NCBI GenBank assembly: GCA_943704525.1
Contig: CALSCQ010000489.1
Location: 1-64,000, forward strand
From: Pigoraptor vietnamica
Taxonomy: Eukaryota > Opisthokonta > Filasterea
DNA length: 64,000 nt
Direction of reading: 5' to 3'
Shown: positions 31,329 through 42,374 of the stretch, piece after piece
Layout of the letters: each line of letters opens with the position of its first letter
Numbering within the stretch: position 1 is the stretch's first letter
Translations under genes and position numbers: made by a program
Notes under the pieces: generated by a model
What the model saw: the letters and a program-made list of their open reading frames with translations, nothing else
What the model was told of the DNA's origin: nothing
The model's database searches: none

Positions 31329-34300
31329 TCACTTTCTGTAGATGGCGCGCTCCGAGCCCTTCCTGTACGCCTTGTACTGCTCCCAGTAGTCGAACATGGT
31401 CGGCAGCTCGGTCTGGTTGAGCGGGACAAGGCGCTGCTTCTTGATGTCCTCCGCCCGCTGAATGAGGGCGACAATGTTCTTGAGCGATTCGGCCGACTTG
31501 TACGGGTCGAGGTTCTTCTCGGCGTAGCGCAGCCACTCCATGAGACGAAGGAAGGACGGCTCCCGAGGGTGAATCACGGCGCGATCGAGAAGGCGGTCGA
31601 GCACAGAGATGATTTTGAGGCGGACCTGCGCAGAGGAAATGATGCGCACTTTGAGAAGGGTGCCGCGGACAATCGCGTAGTCGCGCCATCATCATGGCAT
31701 GGCAGTAAACGGAACAAGAATACGATTCGAGAGCTTGATGGAGGAGTTAAACGAAATAGGGCTGCGCGCAACGACAGCGGGCACCGCACCTTCTCCGAGT
31801 TCGTCTCGAGCCACGACCGCCGCAATATGTGGATGGCCTCCTTCGTGACCTCTCTCTCCAAGCGGCAGCTGTGATAGAGACGCTCCATGTCCAGCATTGA
31901 CTGGGGCTTGTTCTCAACGATGAGGCTGCTGATGAGGCGATCGAGGTCCGTCGTGCGCTCAATCCACGGGTTTTCTTGTGCCTCTAGTTGCCTGTGCGCA
32001 CGGCGTGCACTCGGTTACACAAGAGGGGGGAGGGGGGGGAGGGAGGGGGACAACCATACATGTGCTTGCAGACGCACACGAGACGGATACAACGTACAGG
32101 CATACCACGCAAGCCCAAAGCACGCAGAAGGCCTATAACCGCGACGACCTCACGGCACAATTGCAGCCATCGACCCACTTGAGCAGATTTGTCCGGACTT
32201 TGTCGACCCTGTTGGCGAGCACCTCGCGCACAAACATGCGGTCCACGTACGGCGGCATCCCCGTGGCCTCCGACAGCAGCGCCACAATTTGTTGCGCCTC
32301 GTTCTCGAAGAACGGGAAGAATTTGAACGTCTCCGTCTCGTGCACGACAATGTAGTAGAGGTCCGAGTCGTTCTCCATCAGCTTGCCGCTCTCGTCAAAC
32401 GTCACCGTCACCTTCCCCGACGGCTCGTCGTCCACCATCCCCGGCAGCGACTTGCCCTCCGGCACGGGGCTCTTCGTCCGTTGTGCCTTGCGGGCGGACA
32501 CGGGGCGGGAGGAGACGCCCGTTCCGTCGCCGTCGTAGTCCTCGTCAATCTTACGCTCGTCGTCGAAGAGGCGGCCGAACGAAAAGTGCGATATACGGCT
32601 GTACTCGACGACGAGGCCCGGCTCGTTCTGGCGATCGTAGCTGCTTTGGTTCGCGAGCCCAGTCAGCGGCTTTCCGTTCGCCTGCGCCGTGGGCGACTGC
32701 GTCGGGTCCAGCATGACCGGCCGCACGCTCGGTCCCATCCACTGCAGCGACTCGATGGTGAAAAACAGCGCGCCCGCGACGGGCGATACGAGCAGCTCGC
32801 GGGAGGGCGGGACGGCGTCGCGCGCCGACAGCAGGATTCGGTCGGGCTTCGGGTCTATTTGGAGCCATACGGACTGGGTGACCGACATGATGTCTTCCAA
32901 GCACGTGCCCTTCGGAAGTGGAATATCAATTTCGGCCGCAACGCTCCCGCTCGGTGTGTACGCGAGCGACGTGCGGCCGGCGCGCAGAATGCCCCGCTTC
33001 GCCGCCTTGTCGTCCGTGGCATTCGCCGTCGCGGCGCCAACGCCCCCTATCGAGAGGAGGAAGTCGTCCGTGTCGACCCACGAGAGCAGGCTGTAGCGAT
33101 TCTTCTTCGAGCTGCTCGCGACGCGCGACGAAAGGTTGTCGTCGTAGCCGCCGATCTCTTCCGCCGCTGCCGCCTTCGCAGCGACGAGGCGCATATACGT
33201 TGCAGGCGGGGGCATCGGAATGTGATACTCGAACGGCTGAGCAACGTAGTCCGAGTGGCGTGCGGCGTCGGGGAGTGAGGCGATGAGCCGCAAGAGCGAA
33301 TTTTCGACCGAGCGCGAAAGGGCAATGTCGGCGTTCCCGTCGGTCGCGTCGAAGTTGGAAAGCTTCGACGCACGTGACACGCACTCGTGAAGGGCGGGAA
33401 GGACGAGCGGATTTGGCGGGTATTGCTCAACATAGGCTGCACAAGGAACAGCAGGGGAGGGTTCAGGACGGGGCGCACACGAGTATCAACGCACATGTGC
33501 GTGATTGTACGATGTGTGAATGAGGAGTCCCACACACGCGTGCTTTCCTTTATGCTCCGCACAAACTGGCTCTCATGTATCTGTGCTCTCCTACAGCACA
33601 CACCAGGGCAGCCACCCACCAATTAGAAGATCAAGGATCCACTGTGCCTTGTTCAGCACGGCCGTGTTCGACTTAGCGTAGCCGTCCACGCACATCACGA
33701 GGGTCGCGAGAGTGTCTGTGAGGACGACGTACGCTTCGCTGCGCGTCACTGTCGACGACACCGCCTTGCGCACAAAATTGTCGAAGGCGTCCTCGGGGGG
33801 ACGGTAGGGAAGGCGCAGCAGTTCCTTCAATATGATAGCACCATAAGAATTTCGCAGGCGATGGAAGGGTGAGGAGGAGATTGCAGCAATGCAAGTATGT
33901 GTTGTGCGCGCTAGTGCGTGCCATGTGCATGTGGCATGGTGTGTGCATGGTCACGTGAATGTGTGCAATTGTGCACGAATGTGTGCAATTGTGCGGGTGC
34001 GGGCGTGCGAGCATGCATGCCTGTGTGCCTGTGCCTGTGTGCGTGTGTGTGTGTGTGACATCTGGACTTGGTGTCAACCAAGCACTCCCATGCGTGCCGC
34101 ACAACGCACCGCTTGGTCTTCCGCCTGCGGTATTGTGAACGCGGTCTTCGATTCGAGCCACTGGCCGAGCGCCTGCCCCTCTGCGACCGACACTCTCAGC
34201 ACGTCCTCGAGCGGCTGCAACGACAGCGCCGCCTCGCAGTCTGCCTGGCAGCCCCTGGGACACCTGTTCGACAGCAGCCTGCACAAAGACGACGGCGCCA

Positions 34301-35033
34301 TGTGAACCTAATTGAAGACAGAAATCCATGCAGCGACATGCGAACGACGAACGCTGCGGGCTATGTGCGTGCGTAGATGTCTGTGTGAAAATGTCTGTGT
34401 CTGTGCGTGCGTGCGTGTGTGTGTGTATGTGTGCGTGCGTGTGTGTGTGTGTGTGCGTGCGTGTGTGTGTGTGTGAAGGGACGCCATAAGGAAACGGACG
34501 TGATACTCACCAGTCCGCAATCGTCTTGAAGAGTCGAAACCTCTCAAACGATTCCTACGCACAAACGAAGCTCAGCATCCTCGAACACCCTCTCGCGGCG
34601 AACGCCGCAGCGCCCACAAAATTCGAACCAGCAACAAGACGTAAGTGCGGAAAGCACAACATAGGGACAAGAACAGAGGATTAAAGAAGCGGGGCAGAAG
34701 AACGAAGACAGTGGAGCAAGTCCCCGCGAGCGCGGACCACCCACCACCATCGGATACCGAGGGTACATGGCGCACACCCATCGCAGCATGCTGCGGCACA
34801 CATCCTCGGGCCCCTGCATGCACCGAGAGAAGTGCTGCCGCCACACGCGGTAGACATCGTGCCGCAAGTTCCAGTCGTCCAGCGCTTCGCGCACGGCGTC
34901 GGGTGGATGCGACAGCTGGGGATGCGCAACAATACGACTCAGAATTTCTGCCACCAGCAACAACGGGAACGCACAAGCCAAGTCATACCTGCGAAGTGAA
35001 GGCGGCGATGCACGCCGCCTCAAGCGTCGCCAT
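31329..35033 (-). CDS. Large unknown, mostly helical protein
   Basis: A multi-exon gene starting MATLEAACIAAFTSQ. Supported exon regions are about 35033-34989, 34985-34740, 34552-34512, 34283-34080, 33830-33625, 33435-32145, 31985-31795 and 31626-31329, and the main joins I checked stay in frame (for example ...KTIADWLLSNRCP...). The protein exceeds 700 residues. The N-terminal third is helical. The middle exon contains a beta-rich stretch (VWLQIDPKPDRILLSARD, FFTIESLQWMGPSVRPVML) and a Ser/Lys-rich acidic linker. The end is helical (EAIHILRRSW, FLRLMEWLRYAEKNL). No signal peptide or membrane segment is seen. I do not recognise the family and no function is proposed. It is divergent from APRT, with about 455 bp between starts. 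Confidence 0.6.
34035..34060. repeat. (GT)n tract in unknown-gene intron
   Basis: A short GT run within the intron between the ADWLLSN exon and the next. A second GT/GC-rich tract lies at about 34390-34476 in the preceding intron. Confidence 0.8.
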
Positions 35034-35487
35034 GTCACTTAGCCAATCATGAGCCCCAGTCGACGAGAAGCAGCGATCGGTTGAGGTCGAATGGGGTTGA
35101 GTCGGAGGTGCCTGATGGAAATCGCGCGTCTCCACGAATTCAAGGGGCGCAACACACGTATGCGATACTCTTTCTCTCACAGCCCTCGCACTGCTTTCAT
35201 CTCTCTCTCTCTCTCTCTCTCTCGCACAGCCTGAAGAAGGAGCGACCACTTGCGACGCCGAGTCGGCCGTTGTCAAGGCCTCGGAAAATATTTTACGACA
35301 ACGGGGTAGAAATTCCGTTACAAGCGCCCCGGATGAAAACGTAACGTTACTAACGTGACGTCAAGCTGGCTTGGCCCTACAAAGCAAAACAATGATCCTG
35401 TTGTCGCTGTTGAGCGAGTGAGAAGAGGAGAGGGAAGAGAGGAGAGAGTGGGAGCTGTGCTGCACATAGCGGTACGTGAGAGGAGAG
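35034..35487. promoter_or_regulatory. Divergent promoter region upstream of APRT
   Basis: The spacer contains a TC repeat at 35199-35223 and a TGACGTCA element at about 35356-35363 (within CGTGACGTCAAG). A purine-rich GAGAGG stretch precedes the APRT start. No gene is seen. Confidence 0.4.
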
Positions 35488-36323
35488 ATGGATCTCAAGC
35501 GCGTCGAGGCACTTATCCAGACACATCCGGACTTTCCACTGCCGGGCATCCTCTTTAGGTTCGCTTACCTTGGTGCATATATCACATGTTAGATTCTTCT
35601 CATATCGAGTGTGTGGTGTGTGTGCGTCGCCCTGAAGTGCATACTCCTTCGTCAAGCCACACTCGAGTCCTCTTGCCGAGGCATAACAGATTGTGCGTTG
35701 TCGCCTGTAGGGACATCTTTCCTGTTTTCAGAGACCCCGTTGCGACGGAGCTCATCTTCACCAACCTCATATTCCACCTTACGTCGACCTTTCCGAAGAT
35801 TGACGTTGTTGTTGGTACGATTGCCCGGTATACACGCACGCAGCTCAGCCCGCAGAGAAGACACACTGACATACACATACTAAAAAACTAAGCGCTCACA
35901 CACACACGCACGCACGCACGCACACACACACACACACACATGCACACACACACGCACGCACACACATGCACACACACACACACACACGCACGCACACGCA
36001 TACATACGCGAGCGAACACGCACACACACACATTGCATACACAAAAAACACACAGACAAATTTCACGTCAATTCACACGCGCCGACAACATCACTTTGTA
36101 CGACTCAGGCCTGGACTCGCGCGGCTTTCTGTTTGGTCCAATAATCGCCCTGCGACTTGGCGCCGCGTTCGTTCCCATCCGCAAGAAGGGAAAATTGCCC
36201 GGAAATAAGGCGACCGTGTCCTACGAGAAGGAGTACGGCGTGGTGGGTGATGGTTGCCATGAATGCTATTCCCCGTGTGCGCCCTTGGTGTGTGTGCGTA
36301 CGCCGTGTACTTTCGTGTTGTGC

Positions 36324-36369
<46 letters not shown>

Positions 36370-36697
36370 GGTGTGTGTGCACGTGGGACCACCCACACGC
36401 TTTCTTTTCTTGCCTCTACGACCAGCATTTGTGCATTGCCGATGGCTGTGTTCTGAGTTGCGCTAATTTTTTTGCACGCAGGACATGTTTGAAATCCAGA
36501 GCGACGCCATCCTTCCCGGCCAAACCGTCGTCATTGTGGACGATCTCCTCGCGACGGGCGGCACCATGAAGGCCGCGTGCACGCTCGTGAGGCAGCTGTC
36601 GGGCGTTATCGTGGAGTGCATGGTCGTGATTGAGCTCGCGGAACTCAACGGCGCAGCGAAGCTGGACGTGCCCGTCTACTCCATGCTCAAGTACTAA
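35488..36697 (+). CDS. APRT: Adenine phosphoribosyltransferase
   Basis: It salvages adenine with PRPP to make AMP in the cytosol. Four exons (35488-35558, 35711-35814, 36109-36242, 36482-36697) join in frame to 174 residues, close to the usual ~180. Family marks are: [16 protein letters not shown] at the N-terminus; [18 protein letters not shown] with [11 protein letters not shown]; the flexible-loop SYEKEYG; and the PRPP-binding signature [14 protein letters not shown]. The third intron carries a GT repeat and the second a long CA-rich tract. Nothing in the coding sequence looks defective. Confidence 0.95.
35896..36055. repeat. CA-rich microsatellite in APRT intron 2
   Basis: A long imperfect CA/CGCA tract occupying much of intron 35815-36108. 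Confidence 0.92.
36323..36367. repeat. (GT)n microsatellite in APRT intron 3
   Basis: A GT run of about 44 nt in intron 36243-36481. Confidence 0.95.
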
Positions 36698-36898
36698 AGC
36701 GCGCGCAGACACGAGCCGGGCCGACTTGCCGCAGGAGAGATTAGTGATAAGGGGTGAACGCAAAGCGATGGATTGCGACGAAGCGACGAGAGTATTTACA
36801 AAAATGGCCGACGTGGGAGAGAGCGTGAGCGACAGAGAGAGGGAGAGGGAGAGAGTGTGTGTGTGTGCGTGTGTGTGCGTGTGTGCATGCGTGCGTGT

Positions 36899-38457
36899 TC
36901 AGATCCGCCTGAAGACGCCCGCGATGATGTTGTGGTAGTTCATCTCGAACCACTGCTGCGCGGAGATCGTCATGGCAAAGTCGCTGCGTATCTTGTCGAT
37001 CTTGTCGCCGTAGCAGTGGGCAATGGGACAGATGATGATCCACGTGCACGTGATGCACATGACGAATCTGCAGCCCGGGTGCCGATAGCACCGGCTCAGC
37101 GCGCTGCTCGACTTGACCGATATCTTGTGATGGCCCATGGGGTACGAGATGGTGATCGAGCGGCGAAAGCCCGTGCTGCGGACGGCGGCGTAGATGGCCG
37201 CGGAGAGGTTCTTGTAGTCCCACACGACGTGCTTGCGCAGGTAGATCGACTTGAGCTTGTTCGTGCTGTCCGTGAACTCGCGAATGGCGCCGTCAAAGCC
37301 CGCCGCGTTGTCGAACGTCACGATCTGCATGCACTGCGGGTGGACAAACTGCGACGCGTCGAGCGTGTACACAAAGTCCGTCACCGTGACGTAGTGCGTG
37401 GTCGTGCGCGTGTGCGAGTGGCCCTTGCTGTCGGTGTAGTGCTCGGTGCGCGTGCGCCTTTCTTGGTGGTGTCCTGCGGGCGCGACATGAGAACAGATGA
37501 GCTCATTGCATAGAAAAACATACGCAATGAACTGGCGGAAGTGGCACACGCAGACGAGAAAGGTCGGAACTGACAACCACCCGTTTAACTTCAACGAGGA
37601 CGAGAAAAAAAAAAGAAAGCATATGTGCACGTGCGTGTGCGTGTATGTGTTGGGCACGTGTGCTCACGAATTGCACACAAAACAGAAGGCCGTAGCTGAG
37701 AATGGAAAACGAGGGGCCCACTCACCCCAGACCTTCACGCCAAGGCGAGGCGCCGTGTTGTGCTGCAGAAAGAACGCCTTCAACAAGTCCGGGTTTGTGT
37801 TCAAGGCGGCGTCGTCCGACGTGATACCGTCCGACGTGTCTTCGTACTTGACGGTCACCGGCACGGGCTGTGTCGGAGGTGGCAGCATCTGCGGTTGCGC
37901 CTGTGGGTGGCCGCGTCGGTGGGCGCAAAGCCCGTCTAATTAGTGCATTGTTTGTGGATATAGTGACAGACGAATGCTATCCCAAAAAAAGGCGTGCACA
38001 GGAAAGCGCACGTTTGCGAGAACAAGCGCGAGTTCGTGTGTAAGTTGAATGTCAAAGGAGTTCGAGGGGATCGCACGCACCCCAACAAAGCCGGCATCCG
38101 ACGCAACGCTTGCGAGCGAGACGGTGCTCGTCCCCATCACCATGGCCTGCGAAGGAGCGGAAGGCTCCGGTGGCTTGTCCGCGCCGGCATGAACCGTCGT
38201 ATAGTCTTCAGGAACGTCCACCTACGCCGGGCGCCACGAATGGGCGGTTGAGCACATGGATTAATGGGAAAAAAAGAAAGAAACAAAGAAAAACTACTCA
38301 CATGAAACTGCGCCCCTCCGGCCATTGCGATCGCATCTGCATAAGACGGCGGCGCTGACTCTGCGGCTGGGTTTGGCGTGAAGGTGACACCCGCCGCCGC
38401 CTCCGAGTGACCCTCATCGCTCGCATAGCGAAAGGTGTACCCGTATTCGTCGCCCAT
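36899..38457 (-). CDS. Unknown protein with PPSY motif and Cys/His-rich C-terminal segment
   Basis: Four exon regions (about 38457-38303, 38224-38080, 37901-37726, 37473-36899) form the gene, which starts MGDEYGYTFRYAS. The N-terminal part is low-complexity with APPSYADAIAMAGG, a PPxY motif that could recruit WW-domain ubiquitin ligases. The C-terminal ~190 residues look folded. They begin with a charged HTRTTTHYVTVTDFVYTLD segment and continue into VVWDYKNLSAAIYAAVRSTGF. They end with a hydrophobic Cys/His block (CRYHPGCRF, MCITCTWIIICPIAHCYGD) that may be one membrane segment. Similar architectures (PPxY plus a C-terminal membrane segment) exist in fungal and amoebal hypothetical proteins as I remember them. 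Function is unknown. The two internal joins are less certain than the ends. Confidence 0.6.
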
Positions 38458-39016
38458 TTTTCTCGCGTGCGCACTTTGCGCGTATGTCGGCGGTATTTTT
38501 TCTCTGCGGTGTGATGTGCGTTTGCACGCACAATGCGTGCTTCGAAGCGTGAACAAGACTGAATGGAGCGGTTTGTTTTGACTGGTTGTGCATTGTCCAG
38601 ACCGATTGTCCAGATGAATGTGACGTCCAAACAAGGGTGCTTATAGCTATAAGCGCCCTTGGTCCAAATCAGCAGGACGTGCGGACGCCGGTTACGACAT
38701 CTTCGTGTTTCACCTCGAATCCACCGGTGCGCGTACGTGTGTGCAGTACGTATGTTATGTGCGTTGTGTTCGTGTGTGTGCCTGTGTCGTCCTGTCGTCG
38801 TCGCAATTGTGTTTGCTGGAATTGCACTGCAGCCCTCATTTACTTCTTGCAGTGATACACGCGACGCTCGGCGCACAAGAGTGTAATGTAACAAAGTCCG
38901 CGCACGCACGCACGCGCGACGCAAATTGGTGGGACGCAGACAGACTGCGGCGCAGGCAAAAGAAAAGAAAAAAAAAAAAGATTACGCAACGCAGAAAGAA
39001 CGCAGCAAAATTAGGT
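38458..39016. other. Intergenic region, no gene recognised
   Basis: Plus-strand open frames here are short and unmotivated. An A-rich stretch lies at about 38963-38980, which on the minus strand is a T run just past the NEDD8 stop. Confidence 0.5.
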
Positions 39017-39852
<836 letters not shown>

Positions 39853-40243
39853 TTTCACAGTTGCAGCAAACGCTGAGAGGGGCTCTTAGAGAGGGGCAGA
39901 GACAACTTTAAAGTGCTTTCACTTTGTGTGTCTTCGTCTTCGTGTCGTCTCACTCTTTTATGTTCGCTCCATTTTCGGAGCGTGTGACGGATCGAAGACG
40001 CCCAAATTGCCGCAATTACGACAAATCGGAATTCCCAATTACTATGAATTATGTAGGGAAATCGGAACAGATCCGATCTCATCGGAACATTTGCCCAGGT
40101 GGAGCTAATTACGATCGTAAATTGACCACCACTGGAATTTTACGATTGTTTTACGACGATTGAGCCCTCCCTCGGCACGCCAAAAAAACCGCTGCGTTGT
40201 CACTCGGCTTGCCCAATAACAGAGCGACACAGAAACGCCTGCA
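39853..40243. promoter_or_regulatory. Divergent promoter with three ATCGGAA repeats
   Basis: ATCGGAA occurs at 40025-40031, 40061-40067 and 40081-40087, with a reverse-related GATCCGAT between the last two. The surrounding 40000-40160 is AT-richer than the genes. It lies between NEDD8 (minus) and the 40.2-kb gene (plus). Confidence 0.45.
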
Positions 40244-41883
40244 ATGGAGTCCGCACAGGCTGTGCTGGGCGATAGACCGAAGAAGCGCCCTCGCGTGTAA
40301 GTTGTCAGGTCACTCGCTCTCTCTTCAAAACATGTTTTGTTCGTCAGACATCCTCACTTGAGTTCGTGTGCGTTCTTTTTCAGTGACGAGACGGACGGAG
40401 CGCAGCAGGGTCAGAACACCTCTGGAGGCCCGTCTTACATCATCTTCGACGACGGCACGCACACTATTCGCGTTCCCAATGGCTTTGTTACAGCAGCCAT
40501 GGCCGAGGCTATCGTGGAGCGCATCGGCCACTGCCGCGTCGTTCTCGTCGACACAGTGCCTCGAAGCGCCAGCTTCACTCTGGACCAGGCGAAAGAGGTG
40601 CCGCTTGCGCCTTCCGTGTACCTCGCGAAAAGGGGTACGTTTCTCGTACATTAGTGCACATGCGCGGCGGTTAATACTTTTTTTCCCCCTTATTTTCGGT
40701 TTTCCATTAGACTCCGAAGCGACGATACTCCGCAGCGACGTGGCTGCGGAGCCCTATCTCGAACTTTTACGCCAGCAGATCGCCTCGAATCCCCTGTTGG
40801 CTAGGTGCGTCCTTGTGGTTGCTGTGCACTCAGCAATATTGATTTCGCCGAACAGGCCCCCCCCCCCCCCCTCCCTCCGTGTCGCACAGCTTCTATGAGC
40901 CTCAATGCCGCCTTCTCGAGTCGTTTGGTGTTTTTTGCCGCCCGCTCGACTCCTCGTATAACATTGAGGCGTTGAACGCCTATCTTGACACGTGCGCGGA
41001 ATGGCGCGACGTGAACTTCGTTACTTCCTTGGCGACGACATTTTCGCCCCTTCGTCCCACACCCAACATTGCTTCGCTCCGTGCGGCGGCGATCCCGTGT
41101 GCTCGTGAAGGCACCCCTGCGTCCGCGCTGCAGGCCCTTCTTGACGAGTTTTTTTCGGTCGATGTTCCCGTGGGCGACATGCCTCCCGCCCTTGCTGCTA
41201 ACGGCTACGAGGACGCGCTGTTTGCGTTGTTGACGGCGAATTTCGTGCCTTCCACGGACCGCGAGGCACAGCTGCACTACGAAATACTGTATCCTCTCAT
41301 TTATCGCATGCTCGGCGGGCTCTCTTCGGTGCTGCATGCGTCCGTGGAGTCATACTTGTCGGACTACGCCGCGTATCCGGACAGTGATGTCCACAAACTC
41401 GACGAGCGCAAGGCGGATATCGCGGCGCGTCTGCGTGGCGTGGGGGGACTAGCGCCCGTACTGTTCGTTGAAGTTGATCCGTCCGGGCGAACGAGTGTTG
41501 GCTTACAAAAGGACACGGAGAAGATAGGGGTGATGATGTTGCTTGCTCTCGAGCAGCACGTGGGTAGAGTCTTCGCTCCACGGGGCGCAATCGCGAGCGC
41601 GGCGACGCGAATTGCGGTCTTTGGCATGCTCGTGAACGGGTTTGACATTGAGGTCGTTGCGATGACCCCGCGGGCAGCGAACGGGCAGGTTAAATTTCCG
41701 TTTGTTCAGGGAATTTTCCACGACCGTCTGGACAATTTCAGACTTGTTCACGACAATGGTCTTCCTTCTGCGGCTGGTCTTCAGCGACTTGCGCTTTGGC
41801 TTGCGCGTGTGCACGCCTACATACGGCGCCTATCTGAAGGGCTTCGTCGGCATCGTCAAGGCCCTCCGTTTGTCAAAGCTTAG
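40244..41883 (+). CDS. Unknown nuclear-type protein, possible PD-(D/E)XK fold
   Basis: Four exons (40244-40296, 40384-40634, 40711-40804, 40890-41883) join in frame to 463 residues. The first exon encodes a clear basic nuclear-localisation pattern (RPKKRPRV). A compact N-terminal domain follows (YIIFDDGTHTIRVPNGFVT, HCRVVLVDTVPRS). The second half contains DERKADIAARLRG...LAPVLFVEVD...QKDTEKIGVMMLLALEQ, then RIAVFGMLVNGFDIEVVAMTP. An acidic residue, a VLFVEVD strand, a following Lys and a helix are suggestive of a PD-(D/E)XK nuclease core such as those in Crinkler-like and fungal kinase-associated proteins. This is weak inference and a catalytic set cannot be confirmed by eye. A run of C bases precedes the last exon. 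Confidence 0.68.
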
Positions 41884-42374
41884 TGTCCGGACAATAAGTA
41901 CTCAGACAATTTATTTGAAAATCCAGTCGGTTATCATGCAAATTCATTCCGCTATTCAATTAATCAGTCAGATTTAAAATTTTTCGAACTGAGCAAAAGG
42001 GCACGTCATCGTAAAATACTTTTTACGTTCCGATTTTTTGAACGACCTTGCTTGTTTTGGGAGGCGAGTGAGTTTGTGCGTGTGCGCCCGTTGCGCGTGT
42101 GTGGTAACTGCGCATCTCTCCCTTCCCGCTCCCACTCCCTCTCCCAAGACACACTCTCTGCGCACCATTTCCTTGCGGTCTGTGTGCAAGCGAGCTTTCA
42201 TTGTTGGTGTGTAGGTCTTACACAACGCCCCTAATCTCTCGTCAATTCGTGCTCCTTTCTTTCTCCAGAATATTTTCCTTACATATTTGCACGCGATTTG
42301 ACTTTCGAACATGGCGGCGACGGAAGTCATCTTCCGTCGTCCGTAACGTCCTCTTTGTTCGCTGCGTCGAGTGG
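41884..42374. promoter_or_regulatory. Upstream region of the septin gene
   Basis: AT-richer at 41885-41990. It contains TTCCGAT (reverse of ATCGGAA) at 42028-42034. No gene is seen. Confidence 0.4.

Noticed and set aside
32289-33278. 329-residue plus-strand frame opposite the unknown 31-35 kb gene
   Set aside because: It is Arg/Val-biased shadow composition. The minus strand frame has better secondary-structure pattern and in-phase splice sites.
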